A DNA stretch of 64,000 bases. It comes from an uncultured Arenicella sp. Its GTDB lineage: Bacteria; Pseudomonadota; Gammaproteobacteria; Arenicellales; Arenicellaceae. The DNA lies in assembly GCA_947499305.1 (NCBI GenBank), contig CANMNN010000007.1, positions 1-64,000 on the forward strand, written 5' to 3'. A program made the position numbers and the translations under genes. Shown here piece after piece: positions 34,589 to 43,699 of this stretch (the stretch's first letter is position 1; each line of letters opens with the position of its first letter). The notes beneath the pieces were generated by a model. The model was given only the letters and a program-made list of their open reading frames with translations, did no database searches and was not told the origin of the DNA.

Positions 34589-35103
34589 TTACTTTGCCGA
34601 ACGATAGGTGAGCTTGTCGTCGAAGACGAGCTTGCTTAACTAACGGGTAAAAATACAAATGATAATGTTAGTGGCACGGGTGTTGCCGAGCCGCTTTTTA
34701 ATACGAAGCAAAATAGATTCAAGGCAATTGCCTTGAATCTCACCGCCTTTTTCAATCGGTAAGGAAACCGTAAGCATTCTTTTTCATAATCAATCGTCTA
34801 GAAACTGGTTTTTTCTATGCCTGTTAATCGAGAACGATTTCAGAAATTTCGCATTAATGCTAGACGAACGACAGGTAAATTGCCTAAATTTAGCGCTATT
34901 ACTAAAACGTAATCCGCTGGTCACTTGAGGGTAATCAGACCGACCTTACTATGAGCGTGTAAGATTAATTTCTTAGCACTTGTCTTATAAGTAATGTTGA
35001 GTCTCAATATCGCTTTATAGATGTCCTGGTTGAAATAGCGCAACTCAGGATGGTGTTTTTGAAATTGATGTACTCATGACTTTTACTGTTTTAGGAGAAT
35101 TTA
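34589..35103. other. 515-base intergenic region before degP
   Basis: No secure gene. It contains a perfect 26-base palindrome (34715-34740). It also has a short basic open frame at 34817-34912 (31 codons starting MPVNRERFQKF) that has no ribosome site and is probably chance. The degP ribosome site TTAGGAG lies just before the start at 35104. I could not identify a convincing sigma-E promoter for degP by eye. Confidence 0.5.
34715..34740. repeat. Perfect 26-base palindrome
   Basis: Arms AGATTCAAGGC and GCCTTGAATCT meet over a central AATT, so the whole 26 bases equal their own reverse complement. It is not followed directly by a T-run; a CTTTTTC stretch begins seven bases later. It may be an operator, a terminator variant or a protein-binding site. 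Confidence 0.9.
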
Positions 35104-36708
35104 ATGGTTAAAACAATATCAAGCTCGTTCATGCCAATACTTAAGTGGACATCAGTTGCTGCGGCCTCAGCAGCGCTGGTTATTTCTATTCAGGCCGCGG
35201 CTGACGGTCACAAAGATGGTGGCGACACATTACACAATGTGGCCGAAGCCACACCAGCGGCGGTAGTCAGGCCTCGCAGTTCATCACAAGGCCCTTGGAC
35301 GCCAGCCAATGGTTTTGCAGATTTAATCGAAGATGTTAGCCCTGCCGTAGTGCATGTTGCAACTGCGGGTTTCATCGAACGACGAGGTTTTAACCCAAGA
35401 GGCGGGCGCCCTGATTTTCGCGGCCCACAAGGATTTGAAGAGTTCTTCGAGTGGTTTAATCGTCGTGGGCAAGTCGACCCCCGGCAGCAACAGCCTGAGC
35501 AAGATTCGGATTCAGACACCGAAAAGCAAACTCGGCCGTTAGGGATTGGCTCTGGATTTATTATTAGCGCCGATGGGTATGTGGTAACCAATCATCATGT
35601 GGTTGACGACGCTGATGAGATTATCGTTACCATGACTGATGGCACAGAGTATAAGGCTAAAATCAAGGGGAGTGATCCTAAAACCGACTTAGCTTTGTTG
35701 AAGCTTGAAGATGCCGTGGATCTTCCATACCTGCCTTGGGGTGACGACGAACAGTCTCGAGTTGGCGACTGGGTGCTGGCAATCGGCAACCCATTTGGCT
35801 TAGGTGGCTCTGCGAGTACCGGTATAATCTCAGCAATAGGTCGAGACATTCAAGCAGGGCCTTACGATGACTTCATTCAGGTCGATGCCGCGATCAATCG
35901 CGGAAATTCAGGCGGGCCATTGTTCAATATGCAGGGGGAAGTAATCGGTATTAACTCGATGATCTATTCGCCCAGTGGCGGCAGCGTAGGAATTGGTTTT
36001 TCGATACCAGCTAATCTCGCTAAAGGCGTGATCAGCCAGCTACAAAACTCAGGCGAAGTTGAGCGCAGTTGGATTGGTGTTTCGATCGGCCCTGTTTCAA
36101 AAGAGCTAGCTAAGTTGCTTGATCGTCCTGATGAGCAAGGCGCATTAGTATCCGGGGTTATCGCCGATTCACCGGCCTCTAAAGCCGGTCTTGAAGCCAG
36201 AGATATCATTCTGGAATTTAATGGAGAGCCGATTAAGGAAATGCGTAACTTGCCAAAAGAAGTAGCGCAGTCTCAGGTTGGTAAAACCTACGCGATGAAG
36301 GTTTGGCGGGACGGTAAGCGTAAAACCATCAAGATCAAAACAGAGCCGTTTCCATCCGAAGACCAAGAACTCGCTTCGAATGAACCTGAAGAGCAGGCAG
36401 AGCCGAAAATGAATACGCTTTTAGGGGCTGAGATGACTCAGCTGACGGACTCTAATCGTGAACGCTACCGTGTGGGCGACGATGTCAACGGTGTGTTAAT
36501 CACGTCTGTTGAGCCTAGAGGTCTTGCCGCTAAAAACGGCCTTCGTCCTGGCGACGTGATCGTTCAGCTTGGTGGAGATAAAAATATTCGAGACCCAAAG
36601 CAAGTCACGAAAGTGCTTGAACAAGCAGAAGAAGACGAAGAAAGTTCGATTGCAGTGCTGATAAATCGGCGCGGCAACCCTAGTTTTTTCGCCTTTGATT
36701 TGGACTAA
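35104..36708 (+). CDS. degP: Periplasmic serine protease DegP/HtrA (MucD-like)
   Basis: Quality-control protease and chaperone of the periplasm. The 534-residue product has a signal peptide ending near AAA-DGH. A chymotrypsin-like domain follows, with His165 (VTNHHVV), Asp195 (KTDLALL) and Ser269 (RGNSGGPLF), then two PDZ domains (about 325-415 and 440-530; GALVSGVIADSPASKAGL and GVLITSVEPRGLAAKNGLRPGD). An extended Q/R-rich LA-loop insert (about 108-140) is present. Located between a metabolic gene and a two-component pair, an arrangement that hints at envelope-stress control. The second PDZ is complete, so it is DegP/DegQ-like and not DegS. Confidence 0.95.
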   Translation: MVKTISSSFMPILKWTSVAAASAALVISIQAAADGHKDGGDTLHNVAEATPAAVVRPRSSSQGPWTPANGFADLIEDVSPAVVHVATAGFIERRGFNPRGGRPDFRGPQGFEEFFEWFNRRGQVDPRQQQPEQDSDSDTEKQTRPLGIGSGFIISADGYVVTNHHVVDDADEIIVTMTDGTEYKAKIKGSDPKTDLALLKLEDAVDLPYLPWGDDEQSRVGDWVLAIGNPFGLGGSASTGIISAIGRDIQAGPYDDFIQVDAAINRGNSGGPLFNMQGEVIGINSMIYSPSGGSVGIGFSIPANLAKGVISQLQNSGEVERSWIGVSIGPVSKELAKLLDRPDEQGALVSGVIADSPASKAGLEARDIILEFNGEPIKEMRNLPKEVAQSQVGKTYAMKVWRDGKRKTIKIKTEPFPSEDQELASNEPEEQAEPKMNTLLGAEMTQLTDSNRERYRVGDDVNGVLITSVEPRGLAAKNGLRPGDVIVQLGGDKNIRDPKQVTKVLEQAEEDEESSIAVLINRRGNPSFFAFDLD

Positions 36709-36743
36709 CCTTTAGCTATTAACTCTAATCGAACACGAATAGA

Positions 36744-36796
36744 AATTTGGACCCATTAAATGCACTGAGATTTACGCATTTAGTGGGAGCCAAATT
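36744..36796. other. Large imperfect dyad between degP and regulator gene
   Basis: Outer arms AATTTGG (36744-36750) and CCAAATT (36790-36796) enclose inner arms CCCATTAAATGC (36752-36763) and GCATTTAGTGGG (36776-36787). There are 19 paired positions with one G-U pair, a small internal bulge and a 12-base loop. No T-run follows on either strand. It ends 18 bases before the regulator start at 36815. Confidence 0.85.
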
Positions 36797-36814
36797 ACAA
36801 ATAGCGTAAAATGG

Positions 36815-37522
36815 ATGAAAATAATTATGAATAAGAAAAGCATGATTCGAGTACTTGTCGTAGAAGACGATAACGAAACCGCGAAATACATTGTCAAAGG
36901 TCTCACCGAGTGCGGTCACATTGCTGACCACGCTGCCGATGGTCGCGAGGGTTTGTTGATGGCAGACTCAACGGAGTATCAAGCAATCATTGCTGATCGC
37001 ATGTTGCCAAAAGTTGATGGCGTGACCATGACTCGCACATTACGAGGCAGTGGTAACCGAACGCCAATTCTCATGCTCAGCGCACTAGGCGATGTTGATG
37101 ATCGAGTTGTAGGTTTGAAGGCTGGTGCCGACGACTACCTCGTTAAGCCCTTCGCGTTCTCTGAACTGCAAGCTCGTATCGAAGCATTGGTGCGTCGAGC
37201 TGAGCCCGAGTCTCCCGATACAGTATTGAAAGTTGCTGATTTAGAGATGGACCTACTAAAGCGCGAAGTTCGACGCAATGAACAAAAGGTTGATCTTCAG
37301 CCTCGAGAATTTAGACTGCTTGAGTATTTGATGCGTCATAGTGGGCAAGTTGTTACGCGTACGATGCTTCTTGAAAAGGTTTGGGACTATCACTTTGACC
37401 CGCAAACAAATGTTATTGATGTGCATATCAGTCGACTACGAGGCAAGATTGATAAAGAGTTCGAAGTCTCGTTGTTGCACACTGTTCGCGGTGCGGGTTA
37501 TATGCTGAGTGAACCAGATTAG
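36815..37522 (+). CDS. OmpR-family response regulator
   Basis: The 235-residue product has a receiver domain with acidic pair Glu17/Asp18, phospho-acceptor Asp61 (AIIADRMLP) and Lys in DYLVKPF. The winged helix has REFRLLEYLMRHSGQVVTRTML and VIDVHISRLRGKID. Start may be ATG 36815 or the internal ATG 36827 (MNKKSMIRV). It overlaps its kinase by 14 bases, so the two are translationally coupled. The sequence resembles CusR/CopR-type regulators, but the signal cannot be deduced; no metal transporter is adjacent. A strong dyad lies in its leader. Confidence 0.93.
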   Translation: MKIIMNKKSMIRVLVVEDDNETAKYIVKGLTECGHIADHAADGREGLLMADSTEYQAIIADRMLPKVDGVTMTRTLRGSGNRTPILMLSALGDVDDRVVGLKAGADDYLVKPFAFSELQARIEALVRRAEPESPDTVLKVADLEMDLLKREVRRNEQKVDLQPREFRLLEYLMRHSGQVVTRTMLLEKVWDYHFDPQTNVIDVHISRLRGKIDKEFEVSLLHTVRGAGYMLSEPD

Positions 37523-38924
37523 TCCATTCAAAAGCTCTGCGTTTCGTATAACGCTGGTTTATGTTGTTTTGTTCGGTATGTCGGTCTCCATTATTCTGGG
37601 GTTCGTGTATTGGTCAACGATTGTTTATAAAACTAATCAGACTGATGTTGATATTAATGCTGAAATTCAAGAGCTTACAGATATTTATGAACGTAAAGGC
37701 TACCCGGGACTGGTAACTATTTTGTCTGAGCGAGTACAGCCTCGCCCGGGCGATTCAACTTTGTATTTGTTAGCCGATTATCAGTTTCAGCCTTTAGTCA
37801 GTAACATGACTGGTTGGCCAAGAATGGCAGTGGACCGCAAAGGAGGTTGGCTTGATTTTCGACTTGGCCATGTACAAGATGACAACGATCGAGAGTTTAG
37901 TGCTCGTGCTCGTGCGGTTTTATTGGGTAACCGATATAATTTATTGATCGGGCAGGGCATGGAGGATCTAACCACTCTAAAAGCTCTTGTCGGCCGAGCT
38001 TTGTTCTGGGGGCTACTCTTAACTATCGCTCTCGGCATAATCGGTGGTTTGATGATGCGTCGCACTTTGAGTAGCCGCCTCGGCGCCATTAATCAAACTA
38101 GCCGCAAGATTATGCAAGGCGATCTTCGCCGACGAATCGCGACCAGCGGAACGGGCGATGAGTTCGACGAACTCGCGATAAACTTGAATTCCATGCTTGA
38201 TCAAATCGAACATGGAATGGAGGGGGTACGTCGTGTATCTGATAATATCGCTCACGATTTGAAAACACCTCTAGCGCGATTAAAAAACCGTGTTGAAGAA
38301 CTTAAATTCCGTGTTGCTGGCCGTAACGAAGAAGAGTTGGCGGTTGACCAAATTATTCATGAGGCCGATGGCCTTCTGGCCACCTTTAATGCTCTGCTTC
38401 GCATCGCGAGAATTGAATATAGCGAGCAACGAAAAGGCTTTAAATCTGTCGATCTAAATTCTATTCTCTATGATCTACAAGAGCTTTATGAACCGCTGAT
38501 AGAAGAAAAAGGCCAAACCCTCCAAGTTGAGATTAGCCAAAGTATGGAAATTTCAGCTGATCGAGACATGTTGTTTCAAGCATTTGCGAATTTGCTGGAT
38601 AACGCGATTAAATACACTCCGGAAAATGGCGCTATTACTATTCGCTCTGTTAAAGAAGGCGTGAATTGGTATGTTGAAATTGCCGACAATGGCCCGGGAA
38701 TTCCGGAAGAGGCCCACGAAAAAGTTGTTCTGCGTTTTTATCGACTGGATCAAAGTCGTACGACTCCTGGTAGCGGCCTTGGCTTGGCGTTGGTATTTGC
38801 CGTATTAAAATTGCATAAACTTGATTTGTCGTTTTCGGACAATAAACCCGGCTTGCGTGTTCGAGTAAGCGCGAAGCCTATCGAACCTGAAGAAAAGAGA
38901 AAGGTTAAGCTCGGTAGAATTTGA
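37509..38924 (+). CDS. Sensor histidine kinase (HAMP type)
   Basis: Partner of the overlapping regulator. The 471-residue product (GTG start) has helices near 10-32 and 155-178, with a periplasmic domain of about 120 residues between them. A HAMP region (RRTLSSRLGAINQTSRKI) follows, then the H-box DNIAHDLKTPLARL with His249, N-box FANLLDNAIKYTPENG, and G-boxes IADNGPGIP and GSGLGLALVFAVLKLH. The complete set of motifs indicates an active kinase. It ends 44 bases from the convergent BPSL0067-like gene. Confidence 0.92.
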   Translation: MNQISPFKSSAFRITLVYVVLFGMSVSIILGFVYWSTIVYKTNQTDVDINAEIQELTDIYERKGYPGLVTILSERVQPRPGDSTLYLLADYQFQPLVSNMTGWPRMAVDRKGGWLDFRLGHVQDDNDREFSARARAVLLGNRYNLLIGQGMEDLTTLKALVGRALFWGLLLTIALGIIGGLMMRRTLSSRLGAINQTSRKIMQGDLRRRIATSGTGDEFDELAINLNSMLDQIEHGMEGVRRVSDNIAHDLKTPLARLKNRVEELKFRVAGRNEEELAVDQIIHEADGLLATFNALLRIARIEYSEQRKGFKSVDLNSILYDLQELYEPLIEEKGQTLQVEISQSMEISADRDMLFQAFANLLDNAIKYTPENGAITIRSVKEGVNWYVEIADNGPGIPEEAHEKVVLRFYRLDQSRTTPGSGLGLALVFAVLKLHKLDLSFSDNKPGLRVRVSAKPIEPEEKRKVKLGRI

Positions 38925-38968
38925 ATGTCGAATTAAATAAGTTCCATTAATACGCTAAAAAACGAACC

Positions 38969-39472
38969 TTAGTCAGCCAACTTAACAACACGATAAAATT
39001 GAGCCGTATTGCCTGGCGTCGCCTCGTTAAGTGGGCGTTTGCGAATCAGGCGTTTGTGTACAGGCTTGCCAACCCATTGGTCCCAAACCCAAATGCCTTT
39101 GTCGTTCTGTTCAATAAAAATAGCTGCATGGTGGCCTGTTACGTTAGGATATCGACCGTTTTTAAAGGTTGCGATAACGGTACCCGGCGCGACCTTTGAG
39201 CCAATGACACTATTGCCTGGGCGCCATTGAGACGTTATTGGTGCCTGGGTACAGCGTTTAATCAAGCTCACGCAATGACCATCACCAACAACTCTGCCTT
39301 TAAAACGGTCAGGCTGGCTGCAGACTAAGTCACCAAGATTCTTCGCTTGGCCTCTTATCGGCTTGTACTCAACGCTTTTGCTAGTGCATGCTGCTAAGAA
39401 TAGCGAAAATAGAATGCCAGAAAACCCCCAGATTTTTTGATACAAATATGTTTTGCTTGTGCTTCTATTCAC
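38969..39472 (-). CDS. BPSL0067-like lipoprotein with papain/NlpC-type fold
   Basis: The 167-residue product has a lipoprotein signal (ILFSLFLAAC, Cys29) and a domain like that of the BPSL0067 family. It contains a Cys in VGDGHCVSLIK, followed by WRPGNSVIGSKVAPGTVIATF, a His in GHHAAIFIEQ, and the WVWDQW block. Cys followed by His in this order is the layout of NlpC/P60- and CHAP-like peptidases or amidases, so a cell-wall or peptide hydrolase is plausible, though no activity is established to my knowledge. It lies alone on the minus strand between two plus-strand two-component systems. Confidence 0.78.
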   Translation of the reverse strand: MNRSTSKTYLYQKIWGFSGILFSLFLAACTSKSVEYKPIRGQAKNLGDLVCSQPDRFKGRVVGDGHCVSLIKRCTQAPITSQWRPGNSVIGSKVAPGTVIATFKNGRYPNVTGHHAAIFIEQNDKGIWVWDQWVGKPVHKRLIRKRPLNEATPGNTAQFYRVVKLAD

Positions 39473-39530
39473 GCTGATCTCACTGATATTTACCTAAACT
39501 TTCTTCACTATAAAGAACCTACCAAACACA

Positions 39531-40220
39531 ATGACCAATACTACACGCGTTTTAATTATTGAAGATCATAAAGACATCGCCGAGATGCTTTATGATTATT
39601 TCGAACGCCGTGACTATGAGCTAGATTATGCCAGTGACGGCCGGATGGGGTACAACCTAGCCAGTCAAAATGATTATGACATTATTTTGCTTGACCTTAT
39701 GTTACCGCAAATGGATGGCTTAGATGTTTGTCGTAAATTGCGTGAAGAGGCAAAGGTCGGTACTCCCATTTTGATGTTAACGGCCCGAGACACACTCGAG
39801 GATAAAGTTAACGGATTGGAAATGGGTGCTGATGATTACTTGGTTAAGCCATTCGAGATTCTTGAGCTTGAAGCACGCATCAAGGCTTTGATGCGTCGTA
39901 AAGGGCAAATTGCACAGCAAGAGGTGTTAGCAGTCGGCGACCTAGAGCTGGATACCGGCACATTGGAAGTAAAGCGCAGTGGGCAGCAAATCTATTTATC
40001 GCCGATAGGCCTCAAAATTTTGACTATTCTCATGAAAGAATCGCCAAAGGTGGTTAGTCGAAATCAATTAGAGCATGAAATCTGGGGAGATATTCTGCCA
40101 GATAGCGATACACTCCGTAGTCATATGTACAATCTGCGTAAACAGGTTGATAAACCGTTTGACACTACCTTGTTGCAAACTATTCAGTCTCGAGGTTATC
40201 GCATCGGTGATGCACCATAA
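39531..40220 (+). CDS. OmpR-family response regulator
   Basis: The 229-residue product has receiver residues Glu11/Asp12, phospho-acceptor Asp55 (IILLDLMLP), Thr in LTAR and Lys in DYLVKPF. The winged helix has ISPIGLKILTILMKESPKVVSRNQLEHE (about residues 153-180), a less common recognition region, and SHMYNLRKQVDKPF. The layout resembles regulators paired with kinases of the RstB or ColS kind. It is followed 100 bases later by its likely partner kinase and is divergent from the BPSL0067-like gene over 58 bases, so it could control that gene. Confidence 0.92.
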   Translation: MTNTTRVLIIEDHKDIAEMLYDYFERRDYELDYASDGRMGYNLASQNDYDIILLDLMLPQMDGLDVCRKLREEAKVGTPILMLTARDTLEDKVNGLEMGADDYLVKPFEILELEARIKALMRRKGQIAQQEVLAVGDLELDTGTLEVKRSGQQIYLSPIGLKILTILMKESPKVVSRNQLEHEIWGDILPDSDTLRSHMYNLRKQVDKPFDTTLLQTIQSRGYRIGDAP

Positions 40221-40320
40221 TTAGCCATATTTAGAGACCTAATAAGCTTGTGTTTTTTGTTAGCCAGCTGCTCTAGGCACCTCTAATTCAGCCGGCATCT
40301 AAGGTGCACAGTTAATCGTT

Positions 40321-41652
40321 TTGAAATCGAATAAAGCAATTCATCACTCTACTGTTCGCAGTAAACTAAGCCGAAAAATGACATTGCAAGCCTGTTTGAT
40401 TGGGCTTGTCGCCGTGTTAAGCATCGGCTTTGCGAGTGTGGTGATCGAGCAGTTCTTAGTCAGAGAAGCCCTTACGGGCGAATCTGAACATTTCTGGGAG
40501 TCGTACGAACTCGATAAATCGTTCTCTCCACCGAATACCGAGAACTTAAAAGGTTATTTGACTGATGTGCACTCCAGTGAGGGTTTGCCGGAGGAGCTGC
40601 AAGGTTATGGTTTAGGCTTCCAGAAAATGCATGGCCAGACCGCACATTCCCTTATGTATACAACAGAGCGAGAGGGCAAGCGGCTTTATCTCTTGTTCGA
40701 CGGCAAAAGTGTACTGCGACTAGCCTTATACTTTGGAGTGTTCCCGTTAACCATCGTCTTGGTATTGATCTACACGACAGCTTGGTGGGTATACCGTGAA
40801 TCTAACTATTTACTGAGCCCAATCGTTTGGTTGGCGAACAAGTTTGACCGTTTCGACCCTGCGCACGCTGACGCGAGCTTGGAAGACCTTTCAAATATAC
40901 CCGGTGACGTTGATTGGGAGGTGGAGAAGCTGGTCAGTTCGTTTTCATCTTACTCAAGGCGAATACAACGGTTTGTTGAGCGTGAACGTGCGTTCACGCG
41001 TGATGCAAGCCATGAATTTCGAACGCCTCTGACGGTAATTAAAATGGCATCAGATCTACTGCTTGCCGAGCAGGATTTAGACGATTATTCGAAGAAATTT
41101 GTGACTCGAATAAAGGGCTCTGCCCGTGATATGGAAGAATTGATCGACGCTTTTTTGATTTTAGCTCGTGAGACGGATAAAGAATTCGAGGATGAGCAAA
41201 CTATTATCGTCAACGTTATTGAGCGAGAAATTAAGAGTGCTGAAATCTACCTCGATGGTAAGTCCGTTACTATCGAGATTGATGAGCAGTACCCTTTGCA
41301 GCTTTATACAGCCAGAAAAGTTGTTGGTATTGTCTTAGGCAACCTTATTCGAAATGCAATTCTCTACACGAATGAGGGCTCGGTGTCGGTGGTTATTAAG
41401 GAGCACTCTGTAGTGATTCAAGACACTGGCATTGGTATGAGTGAAGACCAAATAAAAAAGATTTTCCAACCCTATTATCGAGCAGAGCAAAGCGGAAAAA
41501 CTACTCGAAAAGGCTATGGCGTCGGCTTGACTATCGTAAAGCGGTTATCTACGCGATTCAACTGGATTGTTGATGTCGAGAGTGAGCCTGATGTCGGTAC
41601 TCGCATCGAAGTGCATTTTGACGAGTCAGAGAGAGAGCAGCGTAAGGACTGA
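40321..41652 (+). CDS. Sensor histidine kinase
   Basis: The 443-residue product begins at TTG 40321 (a rare start; the next in-frame ATG is at 40378). Helices lie near 22-42 and 138-160, with a small periplasmic domain of about 95 residues between them. The H-box DASHEFRTPLTVIK has His231. The N-box is GNLIRNAILYTNEG, and G-boxes are QDTGIGMSE and KGYGVGLTIVKRL. The N-box has Arg-Asn-Ala-Ile in place of Asp-Asn-Ala. A nine-C tract follows its stop codon directly. Confidence 0.9.
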   Translation: MKSNKAIHHSTVRSKLSRKMTLQACLIGLVAVLSIGFASVVIEQFLVREALTGESEHFWESYELDKSFSPPNTENLKGYLTDVHSSEGLPEELQGYGLGFQKMHGQTAHSLMYTTEREGKRLYLLFDGKSVLRLALYFGVFPLTIVLVLIYTTAWWVYRESNYLLSPIVWLANKFDRFDPAHADASLEDLSNIPGDVDWEVEKLVSSFSSYSRRIQRFVERERAFTRDASHEFRTPLTVIKMASDLLLAEQDLDDYSKKFVTRIKGSARDMEELIDAFLILARETDKEFEDEQTIIVNVIEREIKSAEIYLDGKSVTIEIDEQYPLQLYTARKVVGIVLGNLIRNAILYTNEGSVSVVIKEHSVVIQDTGIGMSEDQIKKIFQPYYRAEQSGKTTRKGYGVGLTIVKRLSTRFNWIVDVESEPDVGTRIEVHFDESEREQRKD

Positions 41653-41775
41653 CCCCCCCCCGCCGGTTATGGCTAAGCGGTCAATACACTTGCAGAGATC
41701 ATATTTGAGGCTAAATTACTGGTAAAGCCTGCCACTCAGGCGCATAATTCGCACGACTATTGAATATAAATACCA

Positions 41776-42336
41776 GTGCGTTCGCATTGCCTTATGAGCG
41801 AAAAAGAATATGCAATTCGGCCGAATAAAACCGAGCTGAAACGTGAAATCAAAGTTCTAAATCAACTCGGTAAAGAGTTGATAGAGCTGCCTGCCTCTGC
41901 GCTTAAGAAAGTTCCTCTAAGCGAGACCATGTACCAAGCCATCAAAGATGGTCAGCGCTTTCAGCGTGGTGCTCTACAGCGTCAGCTGCGCCGCATTGCC
42001 AGCCTCATGACACACGAAGATATAGACGCTATTCAGTTAGAGCTCTCGCGTCAAAAGCAACCCAGTAAACAACAAACCGCCGAAATGCATCAACTTGAGC
42101 AATGGCGCGATCGTTTACTTGAGGGTGATGACAAGCTACTTACAGAGCTCATTGATCAATACCCAGTTATCGATCGTCAACATATTCGTCAACTGGTGCG
42201 AAATGCCACTTTAGAAAAAAAGAAAAACAAGCCGCCTAAATCATACCGCCTATTGTTTAAATACCTATCGGAGATTAAACGTCAAACTCCAGAGGAAGAT
42301 CAATCTTCTGGTGGTATTGAAGACTCTACAGCTTAG
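41776..42336 (+). CDS. darP: Ribosome biogenesis factor DarP (YjgA/DUF615)
   Basis: Promotes late assembly of the 50S subunit. The 186-residue product has the DUF615 pattern PNKTELKREIKVLNQLGKEL, FQRGALQRQLRRIASLM and YRLLFKYLSEI. A GTG at 41776 or ATG at 41794 (MSEKEYAIRPNK) can start it, and the ATG is more family-like, giving 180 residues. Single gene, normal length. Confidence 0.9.
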   Translation: MRSHCLMSEKEYAIRPNKTELKREIKVLNQLGKELIELPASALKKVPLSETMYQAIKDGQRFQRGALQRQLRRIASLMTHEDIDAIQLELSRQKQPSKQQTAEMHQLEQWRDRLLEGDDKLLTELIDQYPVIDRQHIRQLVRNATLEKKKNKPPKSYRLLFKYLSEIKRQTPEEDQSSGGIEDSTA

Positions 42337-42417
42337 GCTATCGCATTGATTGAGCTGCCAAGCTTCCGTCGTCTCTAGTTTCGAAACACACTAACCAATA
42401 ACTAATCAGCCATTCTC

Positions 42418-43617
42418 ATGTTCGAGCAACTGAAAACTCTTCCAGCTGACCCTATTTTGGGTTTGAATCAAACCTTCCAGCAAGACGTCAACCCAGACAA
42501 GATAAATCTGTCTGTCGGCGTGTATCAGAATGCTAAAGGCGCCACCCCAATTTTCACCGCAGTTAAAACAGCTGAACAGGAATTATTAGCGGCTCAGACT
42601 ACCAAAGCTTATGCCCCTCAAGCTGGAGACCCCGCCTTCTTGGAACACATTACGTCCCTGATGCTAGGTGATGAGCTCGTTTCATCTTTAGGACAACGGG
42701 TTGCGACCGTGATGACACCTGGAGGGTGTGGCGCCTTGCGTATGACCGCTGAATTGCTAGTGCAGACTCGCAAAGATGCCACGGTATGGGTGAGCAATCC
42801 AACATGGGCAAACCACTTTCCTTTATTACAGAGCGCTGGTTTAACCTTAAAAGCTTACGACTACTATAGCGCCGAAACCCATGGTGTGGATTTTAGTGCC
42901 ATGCTCGAGTCAATAGGCGCGATTCCAAAAGGCGATATTGTGTTGTTGCATGGCTGCTGTCACAATCCGACTGGTGCCGATCTGACTCAAAGCCAGTGGG
43001 ATTCGCTCATTGATTTGATGCAAGAGCGTGAGTTGGTACCATTTATAGATGTTGCCTATCAAGGCTTCGGTGATGGCTTAGAGCAAGATGCTTACGGATT
43101 GCGACTAGCGGCTAAAAGATTGCCGACGGTTTTGGTTGCCAGTTCATGTTCTAAAAATTTCGGTGTTTACCGAGAGAGAACTGGCGCAGCTATAGTGATT
43201 ACAAGCAGCGTAGAACAAACAGCTGCAGCTAAGTCACATATCCTTTCAGCGGCGCGTAGGTGCTACAGTATGTCGCCCTCACATGGTGGCGCAGTTGTTG
43301 GCCATCTATTAGCAAGCTCGGAACTGACCAATGAGTGGAAACAAGAGCTAGAGTTTGTTCGTAAGCGCATGAATACATTACGCTTAGGCTTAGCCGAAGG
43401 GTTGAACCAAGCGCAGAATAAAATCGATTTTGGATTTGTAGCAGAGAGTAAAGGCATGTTTTGCTATTTGGGAATACCTCAGCAAGACGTACTGACATTA
43501 AGATCAGAGTTCGCTATTTATTTGCTTGAAAGCACGCGAATCAATGTGGCGGGTTTGTCTGAGCAAAATTTACCTGTGATTATCGAGCGGGTCGCGGATG
43601 TAGTTACTCGCAGTTGA
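42418..43617 (+). CDS. Aspartate/aromatic-amino-acid aminotransferase
   Basis: PLP-dependent class I aminotransferase of the AspC/TyrB branch, 399 residues. It begins FEQLKTLPADPILGLNQTFQQD, has the pyridoxal site NPTGADLT region (HGCCHNPTGADL) and the Schiff-base Lys in SSCSKNFGVYRERTGA near residue 245. Distinguishing aspartate from aromatic specificity by eye is unsafe. The neighbour 82 bases downstream is an SNF-family amino-acid symporter, whose bacterial relatives include tryptophan and tyrosine carriers, which slightly favours an aromatic role. Confidence 0.92.
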   Translation: MFEQLKTLPADPILGLNQTFQQDVNPDKINLSVGVYQNAKGATPIFTAVKTAEQELLAAQTTKAYAPQAGDPAFLEHITSLMLGDELVSSLGQRVATVMTPGGCGALRMTAELLVQTRKDATVWVSNPTWANHFPLLQSAGLTLKAYDYYSAETHGVDFSAMLESIGAIPKGDIVLLHGCCHNPTGADLTQSQWDSLIDLMQERELVPFIDVAYQGFGDGLEQDAYGLRLAAKRLPTVLVASSCSKNFGVYRERTGAAIVITSSVEQTAAAKSHILSAARRCYSMSPSHGGAVVGHLLASSELTNEWKQELEFVRKRMNTLRLGLAEGLNQAQNKIDFGFVAESKGMFCYLGIPQQDVLTLRSEFAIYLLESTRINVAGLSEQNLPVIIERVADVVTRS

Positions 43618-43658
43618 TCTCGGTTAGCTAAAAGCGTAATTACGATAAAATCCAGCAT

Positions 43659-43664
43659 TATAAT
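43659..43664 (+). promoter_or_regulatory. Possible -10 element for the SNF symporter
   Basis: An exact TATAAT lies 35 bases before the start codon at 43700. No good -35 is found at 16-18 bases upstream, so this is tentative. Confidence 0.3.
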
Positions 43665-43699
43665 AATAAGAAAATACCATTAATAATTAGGAGATTTAG

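Noticed and set aside
34817-34912. 31-codon basic open frame before degP
   Set aside because: No ribosome site and no recognisable motif; length is within chance expectation.
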